A DNA stretch of 64,000 bases from Pteria penguin (GCA_035048485.1 CM068587.1:35089316-35153315), one strand, 5' to 3'. Shown: positions 12,601 to 21,775, counted from the first letter of the stretch. The notes: generated from the sequence alone by a model not told the origin. A program made the numbers and translations.

Positions 12601-14130
12601 TTGCAAAATTCCGTGTACAAGACGTAATTTTCATGCATGTGTTACTAGCATCATAACTGGGTAGAACATTCTGAGTCTAAGTATATCTAAACAAGGAATA
12701 AACGAGGTAAGTAAACTTGCTCTGAAAGACGTTGACATCAGAACGTGTTTTGATAATCAGTGGTAATTTTCAGTAAACAAAGTACTTAAATTATATGTGT
12801 TATAACCTATTAGAGTATACAGCGTGCCTCTAATTACTAGAATTGGTTTTCTGATGACATAACTTGGGTTCATTACCACGTGGTGTCGATCGCTGCGTGA
12901 TGAGAAACAATAATGAATGCAAAATATCTGGGAATGTCTAGACAAATCTGTCACGTTTCGAAGTCATTGATTACTGTATCAGTGAATATACAATGCTGAA
13001 ATACTTTTATATACTTACTTTTTCTGGAGATTTTACTGAAAGTTTCAATTTGTAATGACGTCATACTTCGACTCCGGCTTGTTCACGTTGGAAGGGTTAT
13101 TATCTATTTCAGTGTATGTTATTTGATTTTTGTTTTTCATCACGTAGATAATCGCACTTATATAACAAATAAAATCATTGTCTGAATGTTATTTTCATTA
13201 CCAAATTAAATAAAATATCTGTACACTGCATGTCTTTTTAATGGAGCTTGATTAGCTCATTGGATGAGGTGCTGGGTTTATGACCGAGGGATTCCGAGTT
13301 CGACTCCCGCCGTGGTTACACTGGTGTCCAGTCTGGGACAGTGAAAACCGGGTGTCACGGTCCCTCACTGCTTTGGATGGATCCAATACAAGATTTTAAT
13401 TTCTGTGCAATGCATCAGACAGATGTTTTTACTCTATAAATGAAATTATCATGGAGTGATGTAAAACAATGGTCAATGTTTTCTGTTCTCTCTGTTTTGT
13501 TGTCAGTATCGTTTTATTGAAGTAATCATTGCACTAAATGTAAAACACTGATAAAATCTCTTCATGCATGCAGAACACCGGTGCGCCCAGGGCGGGAGTC
13601 GAACCCGGGACCTCTCGGTCAGGAGCCGATCACATTATCCACTGGGCCACACCGGTTTTAGCTATATTAGCAGACGAAATATACACATCATACTGGATTT
13701 GTTTGTCATTTTTGCTTCAGAGAATCTAGGTATATATGTAATATGTAAACTTTTAAGTTATATACTGACATGAAACGCGTTTCAAATGATGTCCAGTTGA
13801 CAATAAAACAATTTTCATTCATTTCAGGATATGGTAGAAGCACATATTAAGGCTATCTCTATTCTAGGCGAGTCCATATCATCTGACCAGAAATTCGACT
13901 TTGGTTTGCAAAACACAACTGGTCGTGTGATGGACATCATTCCGGTGATGGCCAAAGATAGATTGACCCCTCCCCCGCCCGAGACCTATTCTCTCCATAG
14001 GAAAATGGCCGGTGCGTTCCTTATATGTACGAAATTAAGAGCTCGGGTGAATTGTAAAAAAGTGTTTGATGATGTATGGAGTAGATATGAATTCGGTAGA
14101 AAAGACGATGCCTCGATTTGGACTGAATGA
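543..14130 (+). CDS. COQ8: COQ8 (ADCK3/ADCK4-type) atypical kinase, 3' six exons, gene partial at its 5' side
   Basis: Six exons (543-624, 1138-1231, 1600-1741, 11465-11572, 11946-12098, 13828-14130) join with consistent phases and GT-AG borders into 293 residues plus a stop. COQ8 proteins are mitochondrial inner-membrane UbiB-family atypical kinases/ATPases that support the coenzyme Q biosynthetic complex. Visible family marks are YPGVA just after the expected N-lobe lysine, the [12 protein letters not shown] helix, [11 protein letters not shown] (catalytic-loop equivalent), [10 protein letters not shown] (metal-binding DFG) and the conserved end [15 protein letters not shown]. The KxGQ motif, the alanine-rich loop and the lysine strand should lie on exons before this window. 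COQ8A and COQ8B cannot be told apart here; invertebrates usually have one orthologue. An intronless GPCR gene sits inside the 9.7-kb intron between the third and fourth exons listed. Confidence 0.95.
1138..1231 (+). CDS. COQ8: COQ8 exon b (alpha-C helix region)
   Basis: Acceptor AG is at 1136-1137 and donor GT at 1232-1233. The 94-nt exon completes the split glycine codon, then encodes [20 protein letters not shown] and [10 protein letters not shown]. The glutamate in ELAWE corresponds to the helix residue expected to pair with the N-lobe lysine. Confidence 0.94.
1600..1741 (+). CDS. COQ8: COQ8 exon c (hinge region)
   Basis: Acceptor AG is at 1598-1599 and donor GTAAGT starts at 1742. The 142-nt exon encodes the split arginine, then [20 protein letters not shown] and the [13 protein letters not shown] hinge, ending at a codon boundary after RDM. 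The PEIVDEL and TTELVSG equivalents of vertebrate COQ8 are recognisable. Confidence 0.95.
1796..2230. repeat. Short AT microsatellite and about 130-bp tandem units of a dispersed repeat
   Basis: An (AT)n stretch near 1798-1816 is followed by about 2.5 copies of a unit recognisable by ctttttaaccgtaagacgta, ggccttcatatctggcatgt and accttgacctttgacctac. The ggcctt landmark recurs at about 1934, 2062 and 2196. Repeats with this wording are widespread in mollusc introns. No coding capacity is seen. Confidence 0.75.
2389..2850. repeat. Dispersed intronic repeat, two diverged parts
   Basis: It starts near gagctattgtcatatccccg with a short GTT microsatellite, includes the phrase taccaagtttcagcttgata, and ends with tgacagacacacagacaaac. 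The style is that of dispersed mollusc non-coding repeats. No TSD or open frame was found. The function is unknown and it is probably a MITE-like remnant. Confidence 0.5.
2860..5880. other. COQ8 intron, no gene recognised
   Basis: Only short, low-quality open frames occur. A fragment at about 3897-3990 (cttatgccccggattgatag, then gtctgtttgtttgtctgtct) is half of the foldback repeat family seen complete at 25479-25791. The stretch 4300-5880 presumably includes the promoter of the downstream GPCR, but no core promoter element stands out. Confidence 0.5.
5900..6982 (+). CDS. Class A (rhodopsin-like) G protein-coupled receptor, intronless, orphan
   Basis: This is a plasma-membrane receptor of 360 residues with seven hydrophobic segments. 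ATG at 5900 is preferred because the frame upstream of it opens only with a GTG. Class A marks are N38 (1.50) in GNILVL, D67 (2.50), C95 (3.25) paired with C170 in the second extracellular loop, DRY 119-121, Y200 in TM5, W250/P252 in TM6, and NPVIY 287-291. There is an N-glycosylation sequon at N3 (NET), a basic third intracellular loop and a polar tail. Residue 3.32 is V102 rather than Asp, arguing against an amine ligand. The DRYIAI and LLTPLVWNK wording recalls adenosine receptors, but the TM6 Asn of adenosine receptors is missing and TM5 lacks the usual proline. The ligand is unknown. The gene is nested in a COQ8 intron in the same orientation. Confidence 0.93.
   Translation: MDNETEMMLETFGDMRKTADMVMGVLSICLIPGILFGNILVLVSLAKFHFRFRTTTNLFIGSLSSADCMLASVTIPLYVAFYFKGEQLSEMKYLCLIKYSSVVCSMSASLLSLVAIAFDRYIAILYPLKYRVIMTRKRAWIAISSIWIYNIGLLLTPLVWNKYNNVVHICDFFLVLPRGFSIFSTFIMIFLCLITSFLLYVRIFVVARRHRKKMKERRAQHDRKMQRQFEKDTRSATTMALILFLFFAFWIPFMLGGPLKYLDLEKNIIEVIKNITLFIAMTNSAVNPVIYCWMRNDFRMAFKTILSGFPKSDFSDSKNDNSFSYENNDEIKGHIHPINQATKTATSLSTGVSNLTLNIL
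7426..7431 (+). terminator. Possible polyadenylation signal for the GPCR gene
   Basis: The AATAAA hexamer lies about 440 nt after the GPCR stop codon. No transcript evidence is available, and AT-rich DNA gives many chance matches. Confidence 0.3.
7440..8960. other. COQ8 intron between GPCR and MITE, no gene recognised
   Basis: The longest open frame (7872-8075) does not resemble a known family and has no supporting splice sites. Just upstream, at about 7369-7411, a 21-22 bp phrase (ttcactgaccttggtttagt) is duplicated in tandem. Confidence 0.5.
8963..9128. mobile_element. MITE, terminal inverted repeats agtggcgga
   Basis: The element begins agtggcggatccaggatttc and ends ctctaaatccgccact, so the ends are inverted repeats of about 10-16 bp. 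The inside is G-run rich and non-coding. Related elements are at 16314-16525 and 31460-31627. No clear target duplication was found. The short TIR form fits a non-autonomous DNA transposon. Confidence 0.75.
9405..9640 (-). mobile_element. tRNA-derived SINE, family A, decayed copy
   Basis: Read on the - strand, it has the family order: tRNA-like head with a B-box-like ggaaccgggttccactcccg, central part near ctcggttttcactatctcat, and tail with cgtcactgtgcgattatttc. It is diverged and lacks clear TSDs. Confidence 0.7.
9962..10275. mobile_element. MITE end plus fragment of foldback repeat family
   Basis: At 9962 a cagtggcgtagctcgg end is followed by a long G run. From about 10070, the text gctatttttagc, gaaagggcttcattagt, ggttcaaaagttatggc and gatctttcgatct matches the right half of the element at 25479-25791. 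The two are merged or nested and their borders are uncertain. Confidence 0.55.
10625..10729 (-). mobile_element. SINE family A head fragment
   Basis: On the - strand it carries a tRNA-like region with A-box-like and B-box (gggttcgacacccg) sequences, beginning acaggtgtagtccagtggat. Only the head and the start of the body are present. Confidence 0.65.
10933..11137 (-). mobile_element. SINE family B, full length, with perfect 14-bp target duplications
   Basis: The SINE body is 11123 to 10947 on the - strand. It starts ggggcaggcgtggtgtagtg (A box), has ccgggttcgattcccgggtt (B box), and ends with gttgaaagcgacgtaaaaca and (caac)n. Both flanks carry tagttacggattag (10933-10946 and 11124-11137), identical at all 14 positions, so the insertion is recent. 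It is a Pol III-type non-coding retroposon that moves with a partner LINE's machinery. Confidence 0.96.
11465..11572 (+). CDS. COQ8: COQ8 exon d (catalytic loop)
   Basis: Acceptor AG is at 11463-11464 and donor GTAAGA starts at 11573. The 36 codons encode [20 protein letters not shown] and [16 protein letters not shown]. The QTDPNW block holds the catalytic-loop Asp and Asn of the UbiB family. Confidence 0.96.
11946..12098 (+). CDS. COQ8: COQ8 exon e (DFG motif)
   Basis: Acceptor AG is at 11944-11945 and donor GTAACT starts at 12099. The 51 codons start [20 protein letters not shown] and end [11 protein letters not shown] is the metal-binding motif, and FLTGYE is conserved in COQ8. Confidence 0.96.
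12176..12412 (+). mobile_element. SINE family A, + strand, diverged
   Basis: The order is tRNA-like head (gtggatgaggtgcttggctc, B-box ggttcgattcccacc), body (gtgtgccctgtcttggataa, cgtgtcacgataaacgtggc, ggtgggcccgttgc), then gaatcgtggagtgac-like tail wording. No TSD was recognised. It lies in the intron between the last two COQ8 exons. Confidence 0.75.
13240..13462 (+). mobile_element. SINE family A, + strand, diverged
   Basis: The head contains tgattagctcattggatgag and gagttcgactcccgccgtgg. The body has gggacagtgaaaaccgggtg and ggtccctcactgctt, and the tail has atcatggagtgatgtaaaac. It shares the family A layout and is in the same intron as the previous copy. Confidence 0.78.
13570..13657 (-). 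mobile_element. SINE family A head, - strand fragment
   Basis: On the - strand it reads accggtgtggcccagtggat, then a B-box inside gggttcgactcccgccctgg. Only the tRNA-like head is present. Confidence 0.7.
13828..14130 (+). CDS. COQ8: COQ8 terminal coding exon
   Basis: Acceptor AG is at 13826-13827. The 100 codons plus a TGA stop encode the C-lobe end, including [20 protein letters not shown], the proline run [20 protein letters not shown], and a tail ending DDASIWTE. This agrees with the vertebrate end ([20 protein letters not shown] style), so the reading frame is complete at the 3' side. Confidence 0.96.
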   Translation, partial: DMVEAHIKAISILGESISSDQKFDFGLQNTTGRVMDIIPVMAKDRLTPPPPETYSLHRKMAGAFLICTKLRARVNCKKVFDDVWSRYEFGRKDDASIWTE

Positions 14131-15600
14131 GAGATAATGCCTCAAGGAAGTCTAGTATGGAATACATTAGCCTCGATCTGGTTTATAATATGAGTTAGAG
14201 ACATTGTCATCATCTGAATTAAGGAGCAGAAATTGTCATAATCTGAATTATGGAGGAGAAATATTGGACTCAATCTGGACGGAATAGAATCTCCATTGTC
14301 CACATGGATAAAACAGAAACAATACATCGACCTGGTCAGAATGGGAGAAACGTTGCCTTAGATTGAGATAAAACAGTAGAGGTATTGCCTCCAAATGAAT
14401 TAAAAAGGCGACACAGATGTGTATCATTGGAAATTTAATAATAGTGTTCTAAGAGATATAATAATTAAATGGGGTATTCATTGATTTTATTCTTCAAACG
14501 AAGTCCATGACAAGATGCACAAGTTGGCCATTTTGGATTATTTCAATATCAAAAATTGTTCAGCTGAATATTGGCGCCCCAACTAGAACTTGAAATAATT
14601 TCAGGTGTCATTAGGATGAGCTACGTTACCTAAAAATTTAATAAAAAATGAAAACCGTTGTCGAAACGATCCACTCCTGTGAAGTGGCTTTTTAAGAGGT
14701 CTTGTCGTTCCCATTCCTAAGCAATAGTTAGAGCAGTCTTATAAAAATCGTTCCTTTACGATACTCTTCATGTACATGTCTCGTAGAGGAGCGAAGTACA
14801 AGTCGCGATTTAGTAAGATTGCAGCTAGAACTTTGTATTTTCGATTTTGTACTTTGTATTTTGTAACTTCCAAAATGTCATAATAATACACAAAAATTGG
14901 ACAAATATCCATTAAATGGTTGATTTCTCAAGGTAAACAAATTCAGCGATACCTCATATCACGTAGGTATGTCAAGCATTAAAAAGAAAGTGTACAGAAT
15001 GCTCCTAGGAGATCGTATTTTACAATATGAGCTCGTTCTGGCCTGAACAAAAAATGATTTTGTTGGAAATCGTTTTATACCTAGTTGAGAAGTATAACGT
15101 CTCTAGGCTTTGCAAGATTTTGAACATATGCATCTAAACTAACAGACGGACGGATGCCAGTCAAACTCCATAACAATAACGAACTTTGAATATTTGGTAA
15201 AGTGAAAATAGAGAAAGCATTATGGGTTTTTTTGTCTCATACGATCATAGTACGTGCAAAAGTTGCAATTGTTTTATGCAGTACTGGTTTTTGTAATCAT
15301 GTAGCTTTTTTCAATTTGCATTTCAGTCGGAGCCTTTCACACTTGTGGTTCTGTTATATGAATACCTTTGTTTAATTGTGATCATTCGATTGCTGTATTT
15401 CTATTTTATATATATCATGGCGGGCTAAGAAGTGACAGAGGATTGTGGGAATTCTCAGATAGGTGATCTTGTCAGAATGCCACAACCCGAAGTTACACGA
15501 TGCTTTAGATATGAACATAGTGCATATATGTCTCTGTCTTCGTGTAATATCAATTATACTACTTCATGTGTTTCAAAATAATAAAGAAGGAATAAAGAAA
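14131..15600 (+). other. Probable COQ8 3' UTR and downstream DNA
   Basis: No open frame of note. AATAAA hexamers occur at 14640-14645, 15580-15585 and 15591-15596; the last pair, about 1.45 kb after the stop, is a good candidate for the transcript end. Just after the stop there is a loose periodic phrase (ctggtttataatatga, atctgaattaaggag, ctgaattatggaggag). Confidence 0.45.
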
Positions 15601-16313
15601 TTCTTTTCAAGTATGGATGTTTGATTATTTATCTGTTCTTTGTTCTGTATCGGTACTTCTATGTTCTTTAATTTCTTAAGTTTGCTGAATTTAATAAATG
15701 ATAGAAAAATTCATTGTATTTGTGATGAACTGAAAGATGTTTAAAAGAAAACAAGTTCTAGAACAATCGACAGAGTTGGTGGAGTGTTTGGCCCGAATAC
15801 AGACAGTCCAAAATCGATTTCCAAATAGCGCTTACTTTGTTAAATAGAATGTTAAGCTCATGTTTTCTGATTGGGAAATGTCATAAAATTGTTGAAAGTT
15901 TGTAAAACCCGAATGTTTTTGGTCATCTGAATACAGATCATTGCAAGTTCAAGGTTAAAACCTTTTTAATCTAACTAGAAAAAAATCTTTTAAATGGCCG
16001 AATAATACTGTAAAGCATGTCAAAGTTGAAACGGATACATTGTCATTTAGATACATGTATATATTTACCAACATTGATGAGAACGAAAAACCATCTGACA
16101 TGGCTGTACATGAGGGAGATACCCCAAAATATTAACGAACATCACGATACGAGTTCTTCTGTCCGCAATACTGCTAAAAATAATTTAAATGTAGACATTT
16201 TTGTTCATAGAAATAAAAACTTGTAGAAAGTTTCCGAGTTGAAAACTAAAACGGTGCCGGAGATAACACCTTTCGAATATGCCTTATCAGGGCCAGCATG
16301 GTATACAGCAGTG

Positions 16314-16525
16314 CAGTGGCGGGATTTAGAGGGAAAAGAGGAGGGGGAGGCATTTTCCGACACAAATTTACAGGGTATATATAGATAAGGTTGAAAACGC
16401 TCAAATAATATGAGTAAAACTCAAGATTTGACACCCGGAATGACAGAGTATTTTGGCTAATACTTAACTTTTACGTGTTCACCCCATTCCCCCACCCTTT
16501 TTCGGAAATCCAGGGTCCGCCACTG
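16314..16525. mobile_element. MITE, cagtggcgg terminal inverted repeats
   Basis: It begins cagtggcgggatttagaggg and ends tttcggaaatccagggtccgccactg (last 14 bases: agggtccgccactg). It is 212 bp and non-coding, of the same family as 8963-9128 and 31460-31627. No convincing TSD. Confidence 0.78.
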
Positions 16526-17420
16526 AAAAATATTAACGAAGAGCAGTCCCATTAATTAAATAACCCGTCACATATTGCTCTCTTTCTCTCATCCACGTTT
16601 TTTTTTTCATTCTCAACCCCTCCTCTCTTTCGCCTAGCGATAGCATATCATATTAAATCAAATTATTATTATAATGCCACAGGAGTGGTAAATGTCCATG
16701 TTGGCCTTTTGCCTGTGAGAAAGTTCACTGGAAAACCAACTAATTAATTTATTAGAATACTTCCATTCGCACGACATTTCGTTACATCGATATTTCTCGT
16801 CTACACCGCTTGACTGAAACTAATTCTATTAAATTAAATTTGTCAAAATATTTATAGCACACTTTGACAAAATGTATTGATTCAGTTATAGCGCTCTGAT
16901 TTTCTTTAAATATGACCCTGAGATTTCCACCTCGAGTATGTGACAACAAACTTCTATCTGAACTCGTTCATTACTGCTACGTCCAACACAAAAGAAATGT
17001 ATAAATATATTACACAAAAGAAAAGAGAAATATACATGCCTAATGAGATTCGGTCTCGGATAATTCATAATCCCAGTAATCTCAAATATAATACAAATAA
17101 GGGCAAAACGATATATTGAAATTAATACTTGCTCCCGTCTGCCAATCGGCTTATTACACAAATCTCTGAACAGTGAAACATGTAGATTAATCCGCGTAGA
17201 GAACGAACATTGTAGGTAGAAACGACTTTGGTGAAAAGTACTTCTCTTAGTTTTGAGTAAAATTTAAGTGTTGTTTTTTTTCGAGCTCTTCAACTTTATA
17301 ATGTGTAAGGGTTGGGTGATGAACTTGGAAAATGTACTTGTTCTGTAACACAACCTTATCCAAGTATACAGATTTTGAAAACAGTTAAACAAGTAAGTAT
17401 ACTTATAGTATAATATTGTT
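16526..17420. other. Intergenic or intron, nothing recognised
   Basis: AT-rich sequence with no gene family match. Part of it may be intron or promoter of the gene beginning near 17649. Confidence 0.4.
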
Positions 17421-17421
17421 G

Positions 17422-17505
<84 letters not shown>
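17422..17505. repeat. (AT)n microsatellite
   Basis: About 42 uninterrupted AT dinucleotides, followed by a poly-A run near 17527-17540. It is likely polymorphic and lies about 140 bp before a splice acceptor. Confidence 0.97.
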
Positions 17506-17507
<2 letters not shown>

Positions 17508-17678
17508 TTTGTCATCAAACCAAACCAAAAAAAAAAAAAAGAAATTAAATCTTGATATGTTATCTCAAAGTGGTAATATGGTAGGATCAATAGCTTTTTC
17601 TTCATATTTTGCTAAAATATCGCTTTACACTGAATATTTCTTTTGCAGAAGTGAACTCCGCAATCACGTCGATAATCG

Positions 17679-19184
17679 ATGGCATCAAAAGTCACTCCCT
17701 ATTTTATTTTGACGGCAGATGGCGTTTCAACTCCGGATAAATCGTTCAGTGACGTCACAACTTCACATGGAGAAGATTTACGTGAAAACGTCAACAACGC
17801 AACTGACAAAAAACGGCATTTAACGATGTCGCGAAACGAATTAACTCGAAAGAGGATGGATCTCCTTCAGCGGAAGTTAGAGGAATCACGTGAAAGACAC
17901 GTGGAAAAGCTGAAATTAAACAGCGCCGCCGTGACATCACACGTTGGCGACGCTTTCCTTCCACATACACCTCATTCGTATGTTCCTCCAGAAATCGCGC
18001 CTAGAAAGACTTCACCGTCTAACGTCAAAAATATGGAAATGGTTCCCGTAATGAACGCCAATAATCAAAACGGAGGGACACCTTATGTTTATTTCGTGGT
18101 ATCGGTCGACAAGTTAACGAAATCACAAAGAGAGTTATCTTCCTTGGATGAAAATTTTGCTAATGTTAGTATAAGTACGGCGTCCACAAACAGGCGTAGT
18201 ACGCGGCATCCCTTATCCCGACGGACGCGGCGAACACACGACGATTCGTTTATATATCGTAACGACGGCAGTATCGTGCCGAATCCTGGTTTACAACGAA
18301 GTATCACGATGCCTTCCCAGTATCCACGAAATCCCCCTACAACACCGGCTACAGTAACGACAACTCTTGACAAAACAGATGACGGAGTCAGCGATAAAAG
18401 ACGTTCTATTGGAGATCTCACGGACTTTAACGATAACAAGTCGGGATGTTCAGCTCGGCTTCTGGAATTACCGTATATACCTTTGGATCAACAAAGAAAG
18501 AATCTCGGTTCTTCTAATGCCTCTATGGAAGGAAAAGCCATGGAAGTATACAGGAAAACGGTATCGCAAGATTCCCGGAGGGTGCATTTTGATGAAAATA
18601 TTGATTTGCCTAATATTTGTGGAAATGGACTTTCAATTCCCAGAGGTTTCCTCTCCTCGAGATGTCTCGGCTCCAGACCCACGACAATGCCCGCGATAAT
18701 GAGTAATCGTGAAGAGCTCGACAAACCGAAATATATTTGCCCAAGAACTGCTTTTGGAACCCCACGACAGAAAAAGAATTCGAAGATGCTGAATTTACCG
18801 AAAATAGATATTGTATCTGGCGTTTACGATGAGTTGATAGTAAAAGCTATCGAAAGTTATATCCATGAATTTCCTGCAGGGTCGAAGCAGACAAATCTTG
18901 CACGCCAACTTTTGAAACAGTTGAAGGACCGCACCATTACTTCCGGTGATTTAGCGCATTTAGAAAAGCGAAACAAATCGCTGGGAAAACTGACAATAAA
19001 AGAAATAGATCCCGACACAGCGAAAAGTTTTGAAGGTGGAGCAAAGAGTTCCAAAGGGGGATCAAAAAGATCGACAAAACCAAAAGCTGACAGGACGTTC
19101 AGTACACTGGCACCTACGTGTTTCCAAATGGCGGCACCAGGGAAAATGTCATCCAGGGAGGGAGCAATTGTCGGGGGTGATTAG
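17679..19184 (+). CDS. Uncharacterised 501-residue basic, Ser/Thr-rich protein
   Basis: This is one open frame of 501 codons. The start ATG at 17679 is preceded by an in-frame TAA at 17673-17675. A splice acceptor (ttcttttgcag ending at 17648) lies just before, so the 5' UTR is probably spliced. No known domain is recognised. Residues about 45-80 are a charged predicted helix (RNELTRKRMDLLQRKLEESR). Residues 85-360 are low-complexity and rich in Ser, Thr, Pro and Arg. Residues about 365-430 look like a folded helical segment (YDELIVKAIESYIHEF, NLARQLLKQLKD). The tail is Gly/Ser/Lys-rich. There is no signal peptide or membrane segment. The ORF length and codon order argue for a real gene, but its function is unknown. 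Confidence 0.8.
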   Translation: MASKVTPYFILTADGVSTPDKSFSDVTTSHGEDLRENVNNATDKKRHLTMSRNELTRKRMDLLQRKLEESRERHVEKLKLNSAAVTSHVGDAFLPHTPHSYVPPEIAPRKTSPSNVKNMEMVPVMNANNQNGGTPYVYFVVSVDKLTKSQRELSSLDENFANVSISTASTNRRSTRHPLSRRTRRTHDDSFIYRNDGSIVPNPGLQRSITMPSQYPRNPPTTPATVTTTLDKTDDGVSDKRRSIGDLTDFNDNKSGCSARLLELPYIPLDQQRKNLGSSNASMEGKAMEVYRKTVSQDSRRVHFDENIDLPNICGNGLSIPRGFLSSRCLGSRPTTMPAIMSNREELDKPKYICPRTAFGTPRQKKNSKMLNLPKIDIVSGVYDELIVKAIESYIHEFPAGSKQTNLARQLLKQLKDRTITSGDLAHLEKRNKSLGKLTIKEIDPDTAKSFEGGAKSSKGGSKRSTKPKADRTFSTLAPTCFQMAAPGKMSSREGAIVGGD

Positions 19185-19278
19185 TGAATGAAACGTAGAT
19201 TGCTGATGCATTTCAACGTATATTTTTTCATGTGTTTGTATAATGGATTACATTGTAAATGATATTTTATATCATAAT

Positions 19279-19284
19279 ATTAAA
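19279..19284 (+). terminator. Possible polyadenylation signal (ATTAAA)
   Basis: The common variant hexamer lies about 95 nt after the stop codon of the 501-residue ORF. The position is typical of a compact 3' UTR; not confirmed. Confidence 0.45.
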
Positions 19285-19299
19285 ACTTTTCATTTTACG

Positions 19300-20100
19300 A
19301 CATTTTGTCATCCATTGCAATCTTATTCACCACATGTTGCTATAAGATTATTTTGTTAAGTTTTTGTTTTTGTTGTCATGTATTTCCTGACGATATTCTT
19401 TAAAGAAATTGAATCTGTTTCAATCAAACACGTATTTTCATCGTATCATGCCCATTGAATATCGATGAAATTAAAAAAAAAGTGTATGAATCGTTTCTTT
19501 TCATGTGCCAAATTAAATAATTTCATATTCTGTACATGAGTGGTTCTTTTGTCAATCAGATATAAAATATAGCAACATTACCCCTCCCCCCCCTTTTTTT
19601 TTCTTTATATCATACAAAATGTCATCTCTTCAAATCATAAAAATAAACATTGAAAACAAATCATCAACTGGTGTTCGAACCCAGACATGAAAGGGATGAG
19701 AGATCATAGCGAGTTTCAATGAGGTACTTTAGTACTATTGTGTCCAGTCAACATAACCCATGGACAACTCGCCACATACATCTGTGGTTCATGTGTCATA
19801 AATGTTTCCGAAACTGGATCCTTAAGCTTGTTATCAATTATAATAAATCGAAAAGACATTTCCCCATTAAAATGGCTCCATGATTAGGTGCTAAGTTTTG
19901 GGTATAACGTCTTTAAGTTTTGTTTATGATTTCATAATTTATTGTGGTTAATGTTGACTGGATAAACCATCTTAAAAATGATCATCTCATCGTGATCAAG
20001 TTGAAACTTACTAAATGATTAGTTATTTGATTTCGATTTTACGTATATTTTTACTCATAGCGAGGCATGGATGCAAGAAGATATACCAAACACAAGCCGG
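19300..20100. other. Intergenic, nothing recognised
   Basis: AT-rich with a C/T homopolymer block near 19570-19603. A short tactggtgttcgaacccagac-like phrase at 19670 resembles a SINE B-box but has no body around it. Confidence 0.4.
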
Positions 20101-20107
20101 GGAAAAC

Positions 20108-20200
20108 CCAGAAAAACCAAAACCAACCCCCCCCCCCCCCCAAACAACCCCCCCCAAAAAAAACCTCAAAAAACAAACAAAAACAAAAACCCAAACAAAA
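20108..20200. repeat. A/C-only low-complexity tract
   Basis: C runs and A runs (ccccccccc, aaaaccccc, acaaacaaaaacaaaaac) with almost no G or T. It is one of several strand-asymmetric tracts in this window. Confidence 0.9.
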
Positions 20201-20484
20201 CACTGCTATACAGCCACAATCACACAAGCAAATTTAAGTACCGTTCCACTGCAACATTCACCGTTTAGCATCTTAACCTGTCAGGACTTACGAAAATTTA
20301 ACTCCTCAATGTTAATTTCGTAATCTTACATAAAATTCAAATTCTCTCACGAAAGCATGTATGAGTATGTTTGTGCAGTAGTCATATTTTAAGTGATTTC
20401 CATTATTAATATTTATTTGGTTTATATGTGATATGCCATCACTAGCTGAGAGGGAAAAGAAATAGGGAGAGGGAGGATGAGAAA

Positions 20485-20529
<45 letters not shown>

Positions 20530-20558
20530 GGTGTGTGTGTGTGTAGGTGTGTGTGTGG
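20485..20558. repeat. (GT)n microsatellite, interrupted
   Basis: An uninterrupted GT run of about 18 units is followed by imperfect GTGTGTAGGTGTG variants. Probably variable in length. Confidence 0.95.
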
Positions 20559-20670
20559 AAGAGAGAAAGAGAATTTCTGGTTCAGTTATATAACATAAAT
20601 TTGGAAAAGGAGATGATACATCAATACATAATTTATATATCTCCGATTTCTCGTATTTCATTCTTTATAT

Positions 20671-20850
20671 AACAGTATTTTTAGTTAAGCGCTTGGATTG
20701 CGGCGCCGACGGTCCGGGTTCGATTCCCGGGTTGCGCCACTATGTTTAAGAGGCTGGTTACTTCTTGCTTCCATGTCGCGATATAACTGAAATATTGTTG
20801 AAAGCGACGTAAAACACCAATCAACCAACCAACCAACCAACAGTATTTTT
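20671..20850 (+). mobile_element. SINE family B, 5'-truncated, with 12-bp target duplications
   Basis: The body is 20683-20838 and starts inside the A-box region (agttaagcgcttggattgcg). The B box (ccgggttcgattcccgggtt), tail (gttgaaagcgacgtaaaaca) and (caac)n follow. The flanks aacagtattttt (20671-20682 and 20839-20850) are identical. The missing first 20-odd bases with intact duplications imply truncation at insertion. Confidence 0.93.
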
Positions 20851-21457
20851 GGCATACATATATTTTACTAAAATTAGGTCAAATTTAATGTTAAAAGAAT
20901 CGACTGTCGTTCAACTTTGTTTGAAAATGGAGATCATTCCGAGGTCGTGAGCTTAATTTCATACATTTCTAAACCGTTCTTATGGTTGAATCAGAGTGCA
21001 GTGTAAACTACTTACCCTTGATTAACCTGCTTAATGTTGTTAGGGGCATAATAGCCATATAAAGTTTGAGAAGTCATATGCCGTTTCTTAATTTCAAAAT
21101 AATTCCTTACATAAGTAGACTAGGACGACGATATTTTTTTTCATCAGATCGACGAAGTGCTCTACAAAGTTCTGAAAATAGACGGATTTCTATAGATGTC
21201 CCGGAGACGGACCTCGTGTTTGGTCTGAAAACATTACAAGTACAGGTCATTTTGGGGCACTTTTAAGAGAAAGTCCTTTTTTTCAAAATTTTACCACAGA
21301 TGTATCTGGAACACATATTGACATTAACCCCCCCCCTCCCTTGTGTTGTTTTTGTTTTGTTCATGCATTTGTCATTTACTTAGGACATGGTATTCTTAGA
21401 GTGAACCTATTGCTTATGACCATCTTCAGCATAAATATGTCCGCATCTTGGTAACAA

Positions 21458-21673
21458 GGGGTCTTATTCACAAAGAAACTTAAGTCTTAGTCTTAGAACT
21501 GATACCTAACATACCACGTGTCATTATTCTAAGAATCAGTCGAAAGTTTGTGAATAGCTTGTCAGATATACTGTTTATAAAACTTTTTATTAATTCTTAG
21601 AATTAAGACACATGCTACCACATAGATCTCTATTCTCAGACTTAGACTTAAGTTTCTTTGTGAATAAGGTCCC
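21458..21673. mobile_element. MITE with long TIRs, 216 bp
   Basis: The left end is ggggtcttattcacaaagaa then acttaagtcttag. The right end reversed is gggaccttattcacaaagaa then acttaagtctaag. TIRs are about 36 bp with only a few mismatches. The interior is AT-rich with further internal inverted wording and no coding capacity. No TSD is obvious at the flanks. Confidence 0.88.
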
Positions 21674-21775
21674 AGAGGCAGATATTACGTCGCCCCCTCC
21701 CCACTTTCGATTTTCTAAATAATTGTTTATTTTTGTTTTATTTTTCACATACCCAAATTTAGTCACATAATATGT

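Noticed and set aside
17264..17712. ORFs through the AT microsatellite
   Set aside because: Poly Tyr-Ile repeats from (AT)n; not coding.
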